Origin: Chitinophagales bacterium 33-2
GTDB lineage: Bacteria > Bacteroidota > Bacteroidia > Chitinophagales > Chitinophagaceae
DNA length: 43,549 bases
Direction of reading: 5' to 3'
Assembly (NCBI GenBank): GCA_002050435.1
Contig: MWYV01000047.1
Span: 1-43,549 of the forward strand
Under the pieces are notes generated by a model. The model was not told the DNA's origin and did no database searches. It worked only from the letters and a program-made list of their open reading frames with translations. The position numbers and the translations under genes were made by a program. Of this stretch, positions 6,381 through 14,803 are shown in pieces (position 1 is the stretch's first letter; every line of letters begins with the position of its first letter).

Positions 6381-7612
6381 TATTGATCGATGTCGTATTC
6401 TTTTAATTTCCTGTACAGTGTTCTTTCACTGATGCCAAGATCCAGTGCCGCATCTTTTCTTTTACTCCTGTGTTTTTTCAGTGCTTTTATAATCAGTTCT
6501 CTTTCCTTATCCATAATATTCAAACTTTCTTCCACTTCTTCATGGTCGTAAATATCATGGTGAACAACAACAGGCTGCGGATTGGAAATGTTTGAAGTTA
6601 CTAAAACAGAAGAAGGCATATCATGAGTTTGCAATTCTTTAACCTCCTTTATAAACCCTGGATCCTGGTGCGCGAGATTTGGATTCTGGATCACTTCAAG
6701 AAAAAGTTTTTTTAATTCTGTTACATCCCGTTTCATGTCAAAGAAAAGCTTGTACAAAATATCTCTTTCATTTGAGAATCCATGGCTGTCCTGGCCATTG
6801 GCACCCGAAAGCATCGGCAGGCGGTTGTCACTGGTTTCAGGTAAAAACCTTCCGAGTTCTTTTATTGAAATAGATTTCTCTGAAGCCAGCACGGAAATCT
6901 GTTCTGCCAGGTTTTTTAATTCCCTGATGTTTCCCGGAAACCGGTGGTTCATCAGTCTTTGCCTGGCCTCATCATCCAGTTGCACTGGTGTGGTTTTATA
7001 TCTTTCTGCAAAGTCGATAACAAATTTTCTAAACAGGAGGGGAATGTCTTCTTGCCTGTCGCGCAGAGAAGGCACGCGAATCGGTACAGTACTTAACCTG
7101 TAATAAAGGTCTTCACGGAATTTGTTTTGCTGAACCAGTTGCAGCAGGTCTTTGTTGGTAGCCGCAATCACCCTTACATCTGTTTTCTGCACTTTTGAAG
7201 AACCCACACGGATAAATTCACCGGATTCTAAAACCCTTAATAACCGGGCCTGTGTGCCCAAAGGCATTTCCCCGATTTCGTCCAAAAAAATAGTGCCGCC
7301 ATTTACAGTTTCGAAATAGCCTTTTCTTGCATCTACAGCACCTGTAAAAGATCCTTTTTCATGTCCGAATAATTCAGAATCAATGGTGCCTTCGGGTATG
7401 GCACCGCAGTTCACTGCAATAAAAGGATTGTGTTTTCTAGCAGAAAGGGAATGGATGATGTGTGAAAAAGCTTCTTTACCCACACCGCTTTCACCGGCAA
7501 TTAGTACGGTAAGATCGGTATTTGCTACCTGCACGGCTACCTGCAGGGCGTAATTCAGTGCCGGCGAATTTCCAATAATTCCAAACCTGTTCTTTATTGA
7601 TTGCAACTCCAT
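6380..7612 (-). CDS. Sigma-54-dependent transcriptional activator without a sensor domain
   Basis: The 410-residue protein begins directly with the AAA+ domain. The Walker A is GESGVGKE (about residues 40-47). The sigma-54 contact loop is GSFTGA (87-92), a mild variant of GAFTGA. The Walker B is TIFLDEIGEM (about 107-116). A Fis-type helix-turn-helix closes the protein (KDAALDLGISERTLYRKLKEY). There is no receiver, GAF or PAS domain, so activity must be set by partners or abundance. Between the AAA+ and the HTH lies an unassigned linker of about 100 residues. It precedes the LptE-like gene in the same operon. It may activate sigma-54 promoters elsewhere; I did not find a convincing -24/-12 site next to it. 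Confidence 0.88.
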   Translation of the reverse strand: MELQSIKNRFGIIGNSPALNYALQVAVQVANTDLTVLIAGESGVGKEAFSHIIHSLSARKHNPFIAVNCGAIPEGTIDSELFGHEKGSFTGAVDARKGYFETVNGGTIFLDEIGEMPLGTQARLLRVLESGEFIRVGSSKVQKTDVRVIAATNKDLLQLVQQNKFREDLYYRLSTVPIRVPSLRDRQEDIPLLFRKFVIDFAERYKTTPVQLDDEARQRLMNHRFPGNIRELKNLAEQISVLASEKSISIKELGRFLPETSDNRLPMLSGANGQDSHGFSNERDILYKLFFDMKRDVTELKKLFLEVIQNPNLAHQDPGFIKEVKELQTHDMPSSVLVTSNISNPQPVVVHHDIYDHEEVEESLNIMDKERELIIKALKKHRSKRKDAALDLGISERTLYRKLKEYDIDQ

Positions 7613-7621
7613 CTGTAATTT

Positions 7622-9091
7622 TTATAATATAGAACCTATTAATGTGGCCTGCGTGCATTCCTTCACCTGTACCCAGGCGTAATCGCCGGGTTGAAGTTGT
7701 TGTTCATTTTTGGGAAATACGATTACTTTATTCTGGCTGGTTCTGCCCATCCATTGCTGATCGCTTTTTTTCGAATTGCCTTCAATTAAAACTTTAAAGC
7801 TTTTTCCGAGATCCCTTTTATTGCTTTCATGCGATAGCCTGCCCTGCAAATCCACGATCTCCTGGAGTCTTCTTTTTTTAACGGCTAAGGGAATATCATC
7901 TTCATATCTTCTCTGGGCCAGCGTGCCCGGTCTTTCGCTGTAAAAGAACATATAACTCAGGTCAAATTTTGCCAAGGACATCATGGACAGTGTATCCTGG
8001 TGCTCTTCTTCGGTTTCTGTACAAAACCCTGCAATGATGTCGGAGCTGATACCACATTCAGGAATCAGTTCCCGGATCCTTTCCACTTTGGCCATATACC
8101 ATTCCCTCGTATAGCTGCGGTTCATCAACTGCAATACTCTTGTGGATCCGCTTTGTAAAGGAAGGTGAATGTATTTGCAGATGTTTTCGTGCCTTGCAAT
8201 GGTATGCAGTACGGCATCTGTAATATCTTTTGGATGTGATGTTGAAAATCTTACACGCAGCTCGGGAGAAATGAGGGCAACTATTTCCAGCAACTGAGCA
8301 AAGTTCACCGGCTGCCGGTTATAATGATCTTTTGTAATGCCCGTTTTTTCTTCAATGGAAAGGTCAGGCATCCAGTGATAGCTGTCAACGTTTTGTCCAA
8401 GCAAGGTAACTTCTTTAAAGCCCTCCCTAAAGAGATCCTGGCACTCATCATATATACTCTGTGGCGCGCGGCTTCTTTCTCTGCCTCTTGTAAAAGGCAC
8501 CACGCAGAAAGAACACATATTGTTACAGCCACGCATAATACTAACGAAGCCGGAGATGCCATTGCTATTGAGGCGCACAGGTGCAATATCGGCATAGGTT
8601 TCTTCGCGGCTCAGCAGCACATTCACTGATCGCTGGCCGCCGTCGGCCTCTGAAATTAATTGGGGAAGCGTACGATAGGCATCTGGTCCCACAACAAGAT
8701 CTACCAGCTTTTCTTCTTCCAGGAACCTGGATTTTAATCTTGCTGCCATACAGCCCAACACACCTACGAGGGTGGAAGGTTTTGCCTTTTTTAGTTTTTT
8801 AAATTCCGTAAGTCTTTTGCGTACAGTTTGTTCGGCTTTTTCCCTGATCGAACAGGTATTTAATAAAATCAGGTCGGCGATCTCGATATTGCGCGTGGCG
8901 CCAAATCCTGCTTCCTTCAAAATGGAAGCAACGATCTCACTATCGGCGAAATTCATCTGGCAGCCATAACTCTCTATATAAAAATGCTTTTTATAGGGAA
9001 TGGGATCCTCCTGGAAAGGCGCAAAAGCCTCTCCCTGGCGGGATTCATCGTGTTTTTTTTCCAAAAAGGGTTGAAGAAGGGTTGCTTCCAT
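7622..9091 (-). CDS. miaB: tRNA-2-methylthio-N6-dimethylallyladenosine synthase MiaB
   Basis: The 489-residue protein is a methylthiotransferase acting on tRNA position 37. The N-terminal MTTase domain opens with [17 protein letters not shown] and carries Cys44, Cys80 and Cys114 for one 4Fe-4S cluster. The radical SAM motif CNNMCSFC (Cys189, Cys193, Cys196) binds the second. A TRAM domain closes the protein ([18 protein letters not shown]). I chose the ATG at 9091 because a perfect -7 box on the minus strand (9109-9116) lies between it and the upstream in-frame GTG (9127) and ATG (9121). The sigma-54 activator begins 9 nt downstream, so miaB may lead the whole operon down to secG. Confidence 0.93.
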   Translation of the reverse strand: MEATLLQPFLEKKHDESRQGEAFAPFQEDPIPYKKHFYIESYGCQMNFADSEIVASILKEAGFGATRNIEIADLILLNTCSIREKAEQTVRKRLTEFKKLKKAKPSTLVGVLGCMAARLKSRFLEEEKLVDLVVGPDAYRTLPQLISEADGGQRSVNVLLSREETYADIAPVRLNSNGISGFVSIMRGCNNMCSFCVVPFTRGRERSRAPQSIYDECQDLFREGFKEVTLLGQNVDSYHWMPDLSIEEKTGITKDHYNRQPVNFAQLLEIVALISPELRVRFSTSHPKDITDAVLHTIARHENICKYIHLPLQSGSTRVLQLMNRSYTREWYMAKVERIRELIPECGISSDIIAGFCTETEEEHQDTLSMMSLAKFDLSYMFFYSERPGTLAQRRYEDDIPLAVKKRRLQEIVDLQGRLSHESNKRDLGKSFKVLIEGNSKKSDQQWMGRTSQNKVIVFPKNEQQLQPGDYAWVQVKECTQATLIGSIL

Positions 9092-9108
9092 CAGCAAAAA
9101 ATTATGCG

Positions 9109-9116
9109 CAAAGATA
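9109..9116 (-). promoter_or_regulatory. Promoter -7 box for miaB and the downstream operon
   Basis: TATCTTTG on the minus strand matches TAnnTTTG exactly and lies 17 nt before the miaB ATG. It decides the start codon. An identical octamer faces the other way at 9171-9178. No clear -33 element is seen. Confidence 0.6.
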
Positions 9117-9170
9117 ATCATTTGCACAGCGAAAGTGACAGGATGGCATATTTTAGGAATGTTTTGAAGT

Positions 9171-9178
9171 TATCTTTG
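9171..9178 (+). promoter_or_regulatory. Promoter -7 box for the outer-membrane barrel gene
   Basis: TATCTTTG matches the consensus exactly and ends 5 nt before the ATG at 9184. The predicted transcript start would fall at or very close to the start codon, giving a leaderless message. Confidence 0.6.
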
Positions 9179-9183
9179 TGGTC

Positions 9184-11613
9184 ATGCGGTTTTTAATGTT
9201 CCTGATTCTTTGTCTTGGTTTTACTTCCGTACGGGCTCAGGTCACCTTCCGGGGTTCCATATCAGGAAACCTTATGGACGAGCAGTTCAAAGCATTGGAA
9301 GGCGCTTCCGTTCGTTTATCGCCCATCAATGACAGTACGCAACTGGTTACCGGTCAAACCTCAAATAATGGTGGTTTTGAATTCCCTGACCTTGTGCCTG
9401 GCTATTATCGTTTAAAATTTTCCTATACGGGTTTACAAAACCTGGTAATTGACAGTATCCTTATTAAAGAAGAAAAAAAGGATATTTTATTGAATGATCT
9501 CGTGTTGCACCCGGCCACTGCAGCCCTGTTGGATGAAGTGGTGATCTATGTAGAAAAACCGCTGATCCAGACAAAGGACGGCAACATAACTTTTAATGCC
9601 AGTGAATCGCCATTAAGTGCCGGAAGCAGTGCCAGCGAACTACTGGAAACGGTGCCGCTGGTGAGCAAAGACGCTTCAGGAAATATACTCGTGCGCGGAA
9701 AAGAGCCCCGCATCCTGATTGATGACAAACCTGTAGAACTAAATTTACAACAGTTGCAGGATCTGCTGGAATCCATGCCCGGGAGTTCCATTGAAAAAAT
9801 TGAAGTGATGACCAATCCACCACCACAGTTTGCAAACGAACAAGGTGGCGTCATCAACATCATTACCAGGAAGGGAACCGTTGGGATCAATGGAAGAATA
9901 AATCTTACCTATGGAACCAGAACACAGGGAGCCATCAATGGAAGCTTTAATTACCGCAAACAGGGATTGAATATTTCGGTTCAGGGCGGAGTGGCTTATA
10001 ACGAATTTTTTGGAAATGGATATTCAAAAAGGCAAAACATTTTTAAAGATTCGGTGAATTTTTTTAATACCGAGAATGACCACATCAACGAAAACCTGCG
10101 GCCAAATTTCCGGGCCAGTGTGCAATACGACATCAATAAATACCATGCATTGAACCTGGTGGTAAATTACAATCATCATGTTTTCGATAACCAAAACAAT
10201 ATTGATAACATCAACATCAACAGGTTTTCAGAAATTTTCCGGTTGAGGAACCGGTTGATCAACAGTACTGGCAACAGCCTGAACCCCTCTCTCAATTTCA
10301 GCTATACTTTCAAAACAAAAAAGTCGGGTGAAACACTCAGGTTTTTTACCAACATCAATTATTCACACAGTTCGAATGACCGGCTGTTTTATGAAAGCTA
10401 TTTAAACCCTGATTATAGTTTCTCCGGTAAAGATTCCACGCAAAAACTATTAAACGAAAACCGTACATGGGGAAAAAATTTCAGGGTGCAATACGACCTT
10501 CTATTAAAAAATAAAAAGACCTCGGTTTCACTTGGAAGTTTTATCAACCACTCCAGGTCACACATAGAGGCAGATGCTTATTTCCTAACCGGTTTTACAG
10601 GAAAATGGACTGCCCTTGATGCGCTTACAAATGAACTTGTTTTTAAACAGGAAGTAAAAAACCTGAGAGGTTCGCTCAAGCACCTGATTAATGAAAAGCT
10701 GAGTATCACTGGTGGAATGGCTGCCGAGCAAACCAAAATTCATTTTGACCTGGTAAAAGCCGCCGCAGATACCGGTAATACTTACTGGAGTTATCTTCCT
10801 TTCGCTACGCTTAACAAGAACTGGAATGGGGTATGGAACCTGAGTATGGCCTATCGCAAAACCATTAGAAGGCCTGGCATCGGGCAGTTAAATCCCACGG
10901 TTGATTTCTCCGATCCTTTTAACCTGAGGTTTGGCAATCCCGGATTACAACCTTCGTATGCACACAATTATGATCTGGTTTTTGGTCGAAATAAAAATGA
11001 CCTGTTCTTCAATATAGGAATGGGTTATAACCTGGTACAGGATATTTTTAATTCCATCAGAACAAGGATATCGGCTGATACCACCCAAACCACATGGCAA
11101 AACATCAGCAATAAAAAAGAATATGAATTAAGTGCGTGGAGCGGGTACAAGATCAGCAAAGCATTGCGTATCAACGTAAGTGCCAGCTATGTGTATAATG
11201 TATATGGCGCTTATGATAAAGAGGTGCGTAAGTTTCGTGACGGAGGTTCACTGACTTCCAATATCAACACCAGTTATACTTTTAATGATCTATATAGTGC
11301 AACCGGCAATTTTACCTACAACCGGTTTGCGAATCCACAGGGAAATGCAAGAACCAACCTGAGTATGAACTTAGGAGTACAGGCGAAATTTTTTGATAAA
11401 AAACTCGTGCTTACATTGAACAGCATTGATCCTTTTATTCAACAGAGGAATCATTCTTTTACTTATGGCACCAATTTCATTTCTGAAAACTTTAATGAAA
11501 CGCGCTCACGGAATTTCAGGATCTCTGTTGCCTATGTATTCCGTAAAACCACTCAGGCAACACCGAAGGCAGCAAAGGAAAAACTAAAGAGTTTAATGGG
11601 CAAAGGGAGCTAG
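9184..11613 (+). CDS. Outer-membrane beta-barrel protein with CarboxypepD_reg domain (TonB receptor-like)
   Basis: The 809-residue protein starts with a signal peptide (MRFLMFLILCLGFTSVRAQ). A carboxypeptidase-regulatory-like domain covers about residues 25-100 (SGNLMDEQFKALEGASVRLS). A plug-like region of about 115-215 follows (NPPPQFANEQGGVINIITRK). The rest is a predicted barrel with alternating aromatic strands (NYSHSSNDRLFYESY, RKTIRRPGIGQLNP). It fits the OMP_b-brl_3 group of TonB-dependent-receptor-like proteins. There is no SusD partner next to it, so I would not call it a glycan importer, and the substrate is unknown. Its last 21 nt overlap the end of the convergent gene. Confidence 0.85.
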   Translation: MRFLMFLILCLGFTSVRAQVTFRGSISGNLMDEQFKALEGASVRLSPINDSTQLVTGQTSNNGGFEFPDLVPGYYRLKFSYTGLQNLVIDSILIKEEKKDILLNDLVLHPATAALLDEVVIYVEKPLIQTKDGNITFNASESPLSAGSSASELLETVPLVSKDASGNILVRGKEPRILIDDKPVELNLQQLQDLLESMPGSSIEKIEVMTNPPPQFANEQGGVINIITRKGTVGINGRINLTYGTRTQGAINGSFNYRKQGLNISVQGGVAYNEFFGNGYSKRQNIFKDSVNFFNTENDHINENLRPNFRASVQYDINKYHALNLVVNYNHHVFDNQNNIDNININRFSEIFRLRNRLINSTGNSLNPSLNFSYTFKTKKSGETLRFFTNINYSHSSNDRLFYESYLNPDYSFSGKDSTQKLLNENRTWGKNFRVQYDLLLKNKKTSVSLGSFINHSRSHIEADAYFLTGFTGKWTALDALTNELVFKQEVKNLRGSLKHLINEKLSITGGMAAEQTKIHFDLVKAAADTGNTYWSYLPFATLNKNWNGVWNLSMAYRKTIRRPGIGQLNPTVDFSDPFNLRFGNPGLQPSYAHNYDLVFGRNKNDLFFNIGMGYNLVQDIFNSIRTRISADTTQTTWQNISNKKEYELSAWSGYKISKALRINVSASYVYNVYGAYDKEVRKFRDGGSLTSNINTSYTFNDLYSATGNFTYNRFANPQGNARTNLSMNLGVQAKFFDKKLVLTLNSIDPFIQQRNHSFTYGTNFISENFNETRSRNFRISVAYVFRKTTQATPKAAKEKLKSLMGKGS

Positions 11614-12105
11614 CCGCGCAGCCAGCCATGAATCTTTTACGGGAATGATCCATTTTTTTTCCAGTTCTTCTTTTGTTTGAACCAGGTTGTTGAAATACAA
11701 TGTATCACGTTGTATAAAACCATTCTGCCAGGCATATTCCAGCTGGTTCAGGGGAAGTTGTTCAATTTTATCTTTTACCACGAAGGCCATGTTGGTGCGG
11801 TTAAAAAAATCAACTCCATATTTTGCGCCCGTTTCTTTTACAAATCTTACTGAAGCATCGGTACTGCATCCGCTTACTGTTGTTGATGATTCATCTGCCA
11901 TGATCACCAAAAATTGTCCAAAGAATAATTGGGCCCAGCCGTTTACTTCGGCACCATGCGAACGCCAGGATCCAGAAAATTGTTCCAATACTTCTTCCAG
12001 TTCAAGTGCTTCACTGAGCATGAACAAACGGCTTGACTGGTAGACCCAGACCCTGCTGCCTGGTGCAAAATTTTCTGGAAGGAGGTAGCGATATTCGAGG
12101 TCCAT
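11593..12105 (-). CDS. Conserved protein of unknown function (not a recognisable ATPase)
   Basis: The 170-residue protein opens with MDLEYRYLLPENFAPGSRVW and contains FFGQFLVIMADESSTTVSGC followed by STDASVRFVKETG. I recall similar Bacteroidota proteins being named 'ABC transporter ATPase', but no Walker A, Walker B or ABC signature is present, so that name is not supported. The conserved GCSTD region might be an active or binding site. It begins 10 nt after the HdrB-like Fe-S gene and is probably co-transcribed with it. Its stop lies inside the convergent barrel gene, overlapping by 21 nt. Confidence 0.7.
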   Translation of the reverse strand: MDLEYRYLLPENFAPGSRVWVYQSSRLFMLSEALELEEVLEQFSGSWRSHGAEVNGWAQLFFGQFLVIMADESSTTVSGCSTDASVRFVKETGAKYGVDFFNRTNMAFVVKDKIEQLPLNQLEYAWQNGFIQRDTLYFNNLVQTKEELEKKWIIPVKDSWLAARLAPFAH

Positions 12106-12115
12106 TTTTTTTCTT

Positions 12116-12907
12116 TTAGTTCGTTTGTTTTATGAGGCTGGCGGCAACCAGTTCTGCAACATCAAGCACTTGCACATCTGCTTCTTTTTCTGCGCCTTTG
12201 ATTCCGTCTGTCAGCATGGTATTGCAAAATGGGCAGGCAGCTGCAACAATACCTGCACCTGTTTCAATGGCTTCGTTGGATCGGTCCATATTGATGCGCA
12301 TTTTCCCTGGTTCTTCTTCCTTAAACATTTGAGCGCCGCCGGCACCACAACAAAATCCTTTTTTACCGCAACGCTTCATTTCAATCAGTTCAGCGTCAAG
12401 TGCTTCCAGCACTTTCCTGGGTGCATCATAAATGCCGTTGGCTCTTCCCAGGTAACAACTATCATGGTACGTGATCTTCTTCCCCTTAAACACAGATGCA
12501 TCGTTTAGCCGGATCTTTCCTTCATCGATCAATTGCTGAAGAAAACTGGAGTGATGCACCACTTCATAATTGCCGCCGAGTTCCGGGTATTCATTTTTTA
12601 TGATATTGAAACAATGCGGACAGGTGGTTACAATCTTTTTAATATTGTAATTATTCAACAACTGGATATTCTGGTAGGCCATCATCTGGAAAAGAAATTC
12701 ATTGCCCGCCCTTCTTGCAGGATCGCCCGTACACATTTCCTCTTTGCCCAATATGGCATACTGGATGCCCACATGATTTAAAATGGTTGCAAAAGCTTTC
12801 GTGATCTTTTGCGCCCGCTGGTCAAAGCTGCCGGCACATCCTACCCAGAAAAGCACTTCGGGTGTTTCCCCGCCAGCAAAGAATTCCGCCATTGTTCTTA
12901 CCTGCAT
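12116..12907 (-). CDS. Fe-S oxidoreductase subunit with two CCG domains (HdrB/GlcF C-terminal type)
   Basis: The 263-residue protein carries two cysteine-rich CCG domains. The first has VGCAGSF, a CTG variant in EEMCTGDPARRAG, and TTCPHC. The second has HDSCYLGR, the full GFCCGAGGAQ, and ACPFCN. Such domains bind a non-cubane 4Fe-4S cluster in heterodisulfide reductase HdrB and in related lactate or glycolate oxidases. Its natural partner would be a protein with two 4Fe-4S ferredoxin motifs, and one is encoded at 15393-16718. They would form a membrane-bound quinone- or thiol-linked oxidoreductase. Electron donor and substrate cannot be read from the sequence. Confidence 0.85.
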   Translation of the reverse strand: MQVRTMAEFFAGGETPEVLFWVGCAGSFDQRAQKITKAFATILNHVGIQYAILGKEEMCTGDPARRAGNEFLFQMMAYQNIQLLNNYNIKKIVTTCPHCFNIIKNEYPELGGNYEVVHHSSFLQQLIDEGKIRLNDASVFKGKKITYHDSCYLGRANGIYDAPRKVLEALDAELIEMKRCGKKGFCCGAGGAQMFKEEEPGKMRINMDRSNEAIETGAGIVAAACPFCNTMLTDGIKGAEKEADVQVLDVAELVAASLIKQTN

Positions 12908-12972
12908 AATATTTTCTCCAACTTCAAAAATAAGCCAAGGAAGCGTTTATGAAGTAAGAATAAATATGTATT

Positions 12973-12980
12973 TATTTTTG
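12973..12980 (+). promoter_or_regulatory. Promoter -7 box for the ATP-grasp/LysE operon
   Basis: TATTTTTG matches TAnnTTTG exactly and ends 8 nt before the ATG at 12989. It lies in the 81-nt gap between divergent genes. Confidence 0.5.
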
Positions 12981-12988
12981 ATGACATT

Positions 12989-14044
12989 ATGAAGTGGAAA
13001 AGTTTTTGGGAGAAGATCGGCAACTGGGAATTATGGCCATTCGAATTGCGCTACCTGTTGATTACGCCCGTATGGGCATGGTATTGCCTCCGGTCGGGAT
13101 CTTTATGGTTTTTTACACCCTCAAATCCAACCATCAGTTTTGGAGGTTTTGAAGGAGAAGGAAAGAAAGAAATGTATGAGCAATTGCCTGAAAACACCTA
13201 TCCAAAAACGATTTATATCATTCCAGGCATTCCATTTCATGAAGTTGCACATCAGGTTGCGGCTGCAGGATTTCACTATCCTTTTATTGTAAAGCCCGAT
13301 GTAGGGATGAAAGGACTGCTTTTCAGAAAGATTGAAGATGAAGCTGGCCTTGCAACCTATCATTCCATGATCCCTTTTGAATATATTGTGCAGGAACTGG
13401 TCACCTATCCCCTGGAAGTGAGTGTATTTTATTACCGGTATCCCAACAGGGAAAAAGGAGTGATCACTGGTTTTATTCAGAAAAGTTTGATGGAAATTGA
13501 AGGCGATGGCAAACAAACCATTGGAGCGCTGGTAGCAACGCATCCCAAGGCACGTTTCAGAATCGAAGAACTGTTTATCAAACACCAGGAAAAATGGAAT
13601 GATGTTTTGCTACCCGGTGAAAAATTTTTTCTTGCCCATGCGGCCAATCTGAACCGGGGTGCCACATTCACCAATCTGAATCACCTCATTGATGATGATC
13701 TTTTAAAGATCTTTGATGCACTGAGTTTGCCTGCCCAATTTTATTACGGACGTTACGATATCAAATGTACTTCGGTGAAAGACCTTAAACAGGGTAATAA
13801 CTTTTCTATATTGGAATACAACGGGAGCGGAGCGGAACCCAATCATGTATATCATTCAAACCTGGGATTGATAGCTGCCAATCAAATTTTTCTTGCCCAC
13901 TGGAAAGCATTGTTTGAAATAGCGCGTTACAATCATGAGCAGGGCTTTAAATACTGGACTTTTAAAAAAGGATGGGAATTTTTAAAACAAGGCAAGAAAC
14001 ACCTGAAGGTCCTGGAAAAATTGGACAAGGAAATTCCGGTGTAA
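12989..14044 (+). CDS. ATP-grasp ligase-like protein
   Basis: The 351-residue protein has a tryptophan-rich N-terminus (about residues 1-45) with a hydrophobic stretch, then an ATP-grasp fold. Visible elements are PFIVKPDVGMKGLLFRKI (lid or nucleotide-binding Lys), YIVQELVTYPLEVSVFYYRY, EGDGKQTI, NLNRGATF, YDIKC, and ILEYNGSGAEPNHVY (metal-binding Glu and Asn). The last block is typical of D-Ala-D-Ala ligase-like enzymes that join a carboxylate to an amine. I infer a ligase for an amino-acid or peptide substrate, with identity unknown. It forms an operon with a LysE-type exporter 17 nt downstream. Confidence 0.75.
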   Translation: MKWKSFWEKIGNWELWPFELRYLLITPVWAWYCLRSGSLWFFTPSNPTISFGGFEGEGKKEMYEQLPENTYPKTIYIIPGIPFHEVAHQVAAAGFHYPFIVKPDVGMKGLLFRKIEDEAGLATYHSMIPFEYIVQELVTYPLEVSVFYYRYPNREKGVITGFIQKSLMEIEGDGKQTIGALVATHPKARFRIEELFIKHQEKWNDVLLPGEKFFLAHAANLNRGATFTNLNHLIDDDLLKIFDALSLPAQFYYGRYDIKCTSVKDLKQGNNFSILEYNGSGAEPNHVYHSNLGLIAANQIFLAHWKALFEIARYNHEQGFKYWTFKKGWEFLKQGKKHLKVLEKLDKEIPV

Positions 14045-14061
14045 ACTAAATACATTCGTTG

Positions 14062-14781
14062 ATGCCGAGATTACTGCATGTTTTTTTTACGGGAATGGTG
14101 ATCAGTTTCATCGGTACACTTCCGTTGGGCACACTGAACATCGCTGCCATGCAGATCAGTATTTCGGATGGAATTCATCCCGCCATTTTATTTTCGCTGG
14201 GCGCACTGACTGCCGAAGTGGTTTATGTAAGGCTTTCACTGGTTGCGATGGACTGGGTGCGCAAACAACAAAGAATACTCAAAGCGCTGGAATGGATGAC
14301 CGTAGTAATTGTTTCGGCTCTCGCCGCTTCCAGTTTTTATGCCGCATTGCACCCGGAAGTTGATAAAAACATTATCCTCAGCAGTACAATGAACCGGTTC
14401 TTACTCGGATTGTTTATGAGCGCATTGAACCCGGTGCAGATTCCTTTCTGGTTTGGATGGAGTACGGTTTTGTTCACTAAAAATATTTTGCTTCCAAGGA
14501 AAGATCATTATAATCTTTATATCGCAGGCATTGGTATTGGCACCTTGTTAGGCAATATGGTTTTTATTTTGGGAGGAAAGCTGGTAGCCACTGTTGTTAC
14601 CGGAAATCAAAGTATCCTCAATTGGGTGATCGGTGGCATTTTTGCAATAACAGCACTCTTGCAACTTACCAGGATCTTAATCAAAAAAGATGTACAGCAC
14701 AAACTGGAACATCCCGAAGAAGATGTAAAAAAACACGAAAACCTGCTGGAAGATTTTAATAAAACGGATGGACGGATCTGA
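14062..14781 (+). CDS. LysE-family membrane transporter
   Basis: The 239-residue protein has about six hydrophobic segments and a LysE/RhtB-like opening (FFTGMVISFIGTLPLGTLNI) with the characteristic Gly-Pro-like loop replaced by PLGTLN. LysE proteins export amino acids or similar small molecules across the inner membrane. The charged C-terminal tail (about residues 210-239) is cytoplasmic by prediction. An in-frame TTG lies immediately before the chosen ATG. The pairing with an ATP-grasp enzyme suggests that the transporter might export its product; this is inference. Confidence 0.8.
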   Translation: MPRLLHVFFTGMVISFIGTLPLGTLNIAAMQISISDGIHPAILFSLGALTAEVVYVRLSLVAMDWVRKQQRILKALEWMTVVIVSALAASSFYAALHPEVDKNIILSSTMNRFLLGLFMSALNPVQIPFWFGWSTVLFTKNILLPRKDHYNLYIAGIGIGTLLGNMVFILGGKLVATVVTGNQSILNWVIGGIFAITALLQLTRILIKKDVQHKLEHPEEDVKKHENLLEDFNKTDGRI

Positions 14782-14803
14782 AAAGAAATCCGTTTTATTT
14801 TTT
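14772..14803 (+). terminator. Probable terminator after the LysE gene
   Basis: ACGGAT (14772-14777) pairs with ATCCGT (14788-14793) and is followed by a T-rich run. A longer alternative pairs AAAACGGAT at 14761 with ATCCGTTTT at 14788-14796. It overlaps the LysE stop and lies at the convergent end of the SET-domain gene. Confidence 0.5.

Noticed and set aside
8305..8802. Antisense frames within miaB
   Set aside because: They are shadows of a strongly supported gene and have no domain or start signal.
9184..11613. SusC-type glycan importer
   Set aside because: No SusD-like lipoprotein or glycoside hydrolase gene is nearby, and the plug and barrel fit the broader OMP_b-brl_3 type.
11593..12105. 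Annotation as an ABC transporter ATPase
   Set aside because: No Walker A, Walker B or ABC signature is visible in 170 residues.
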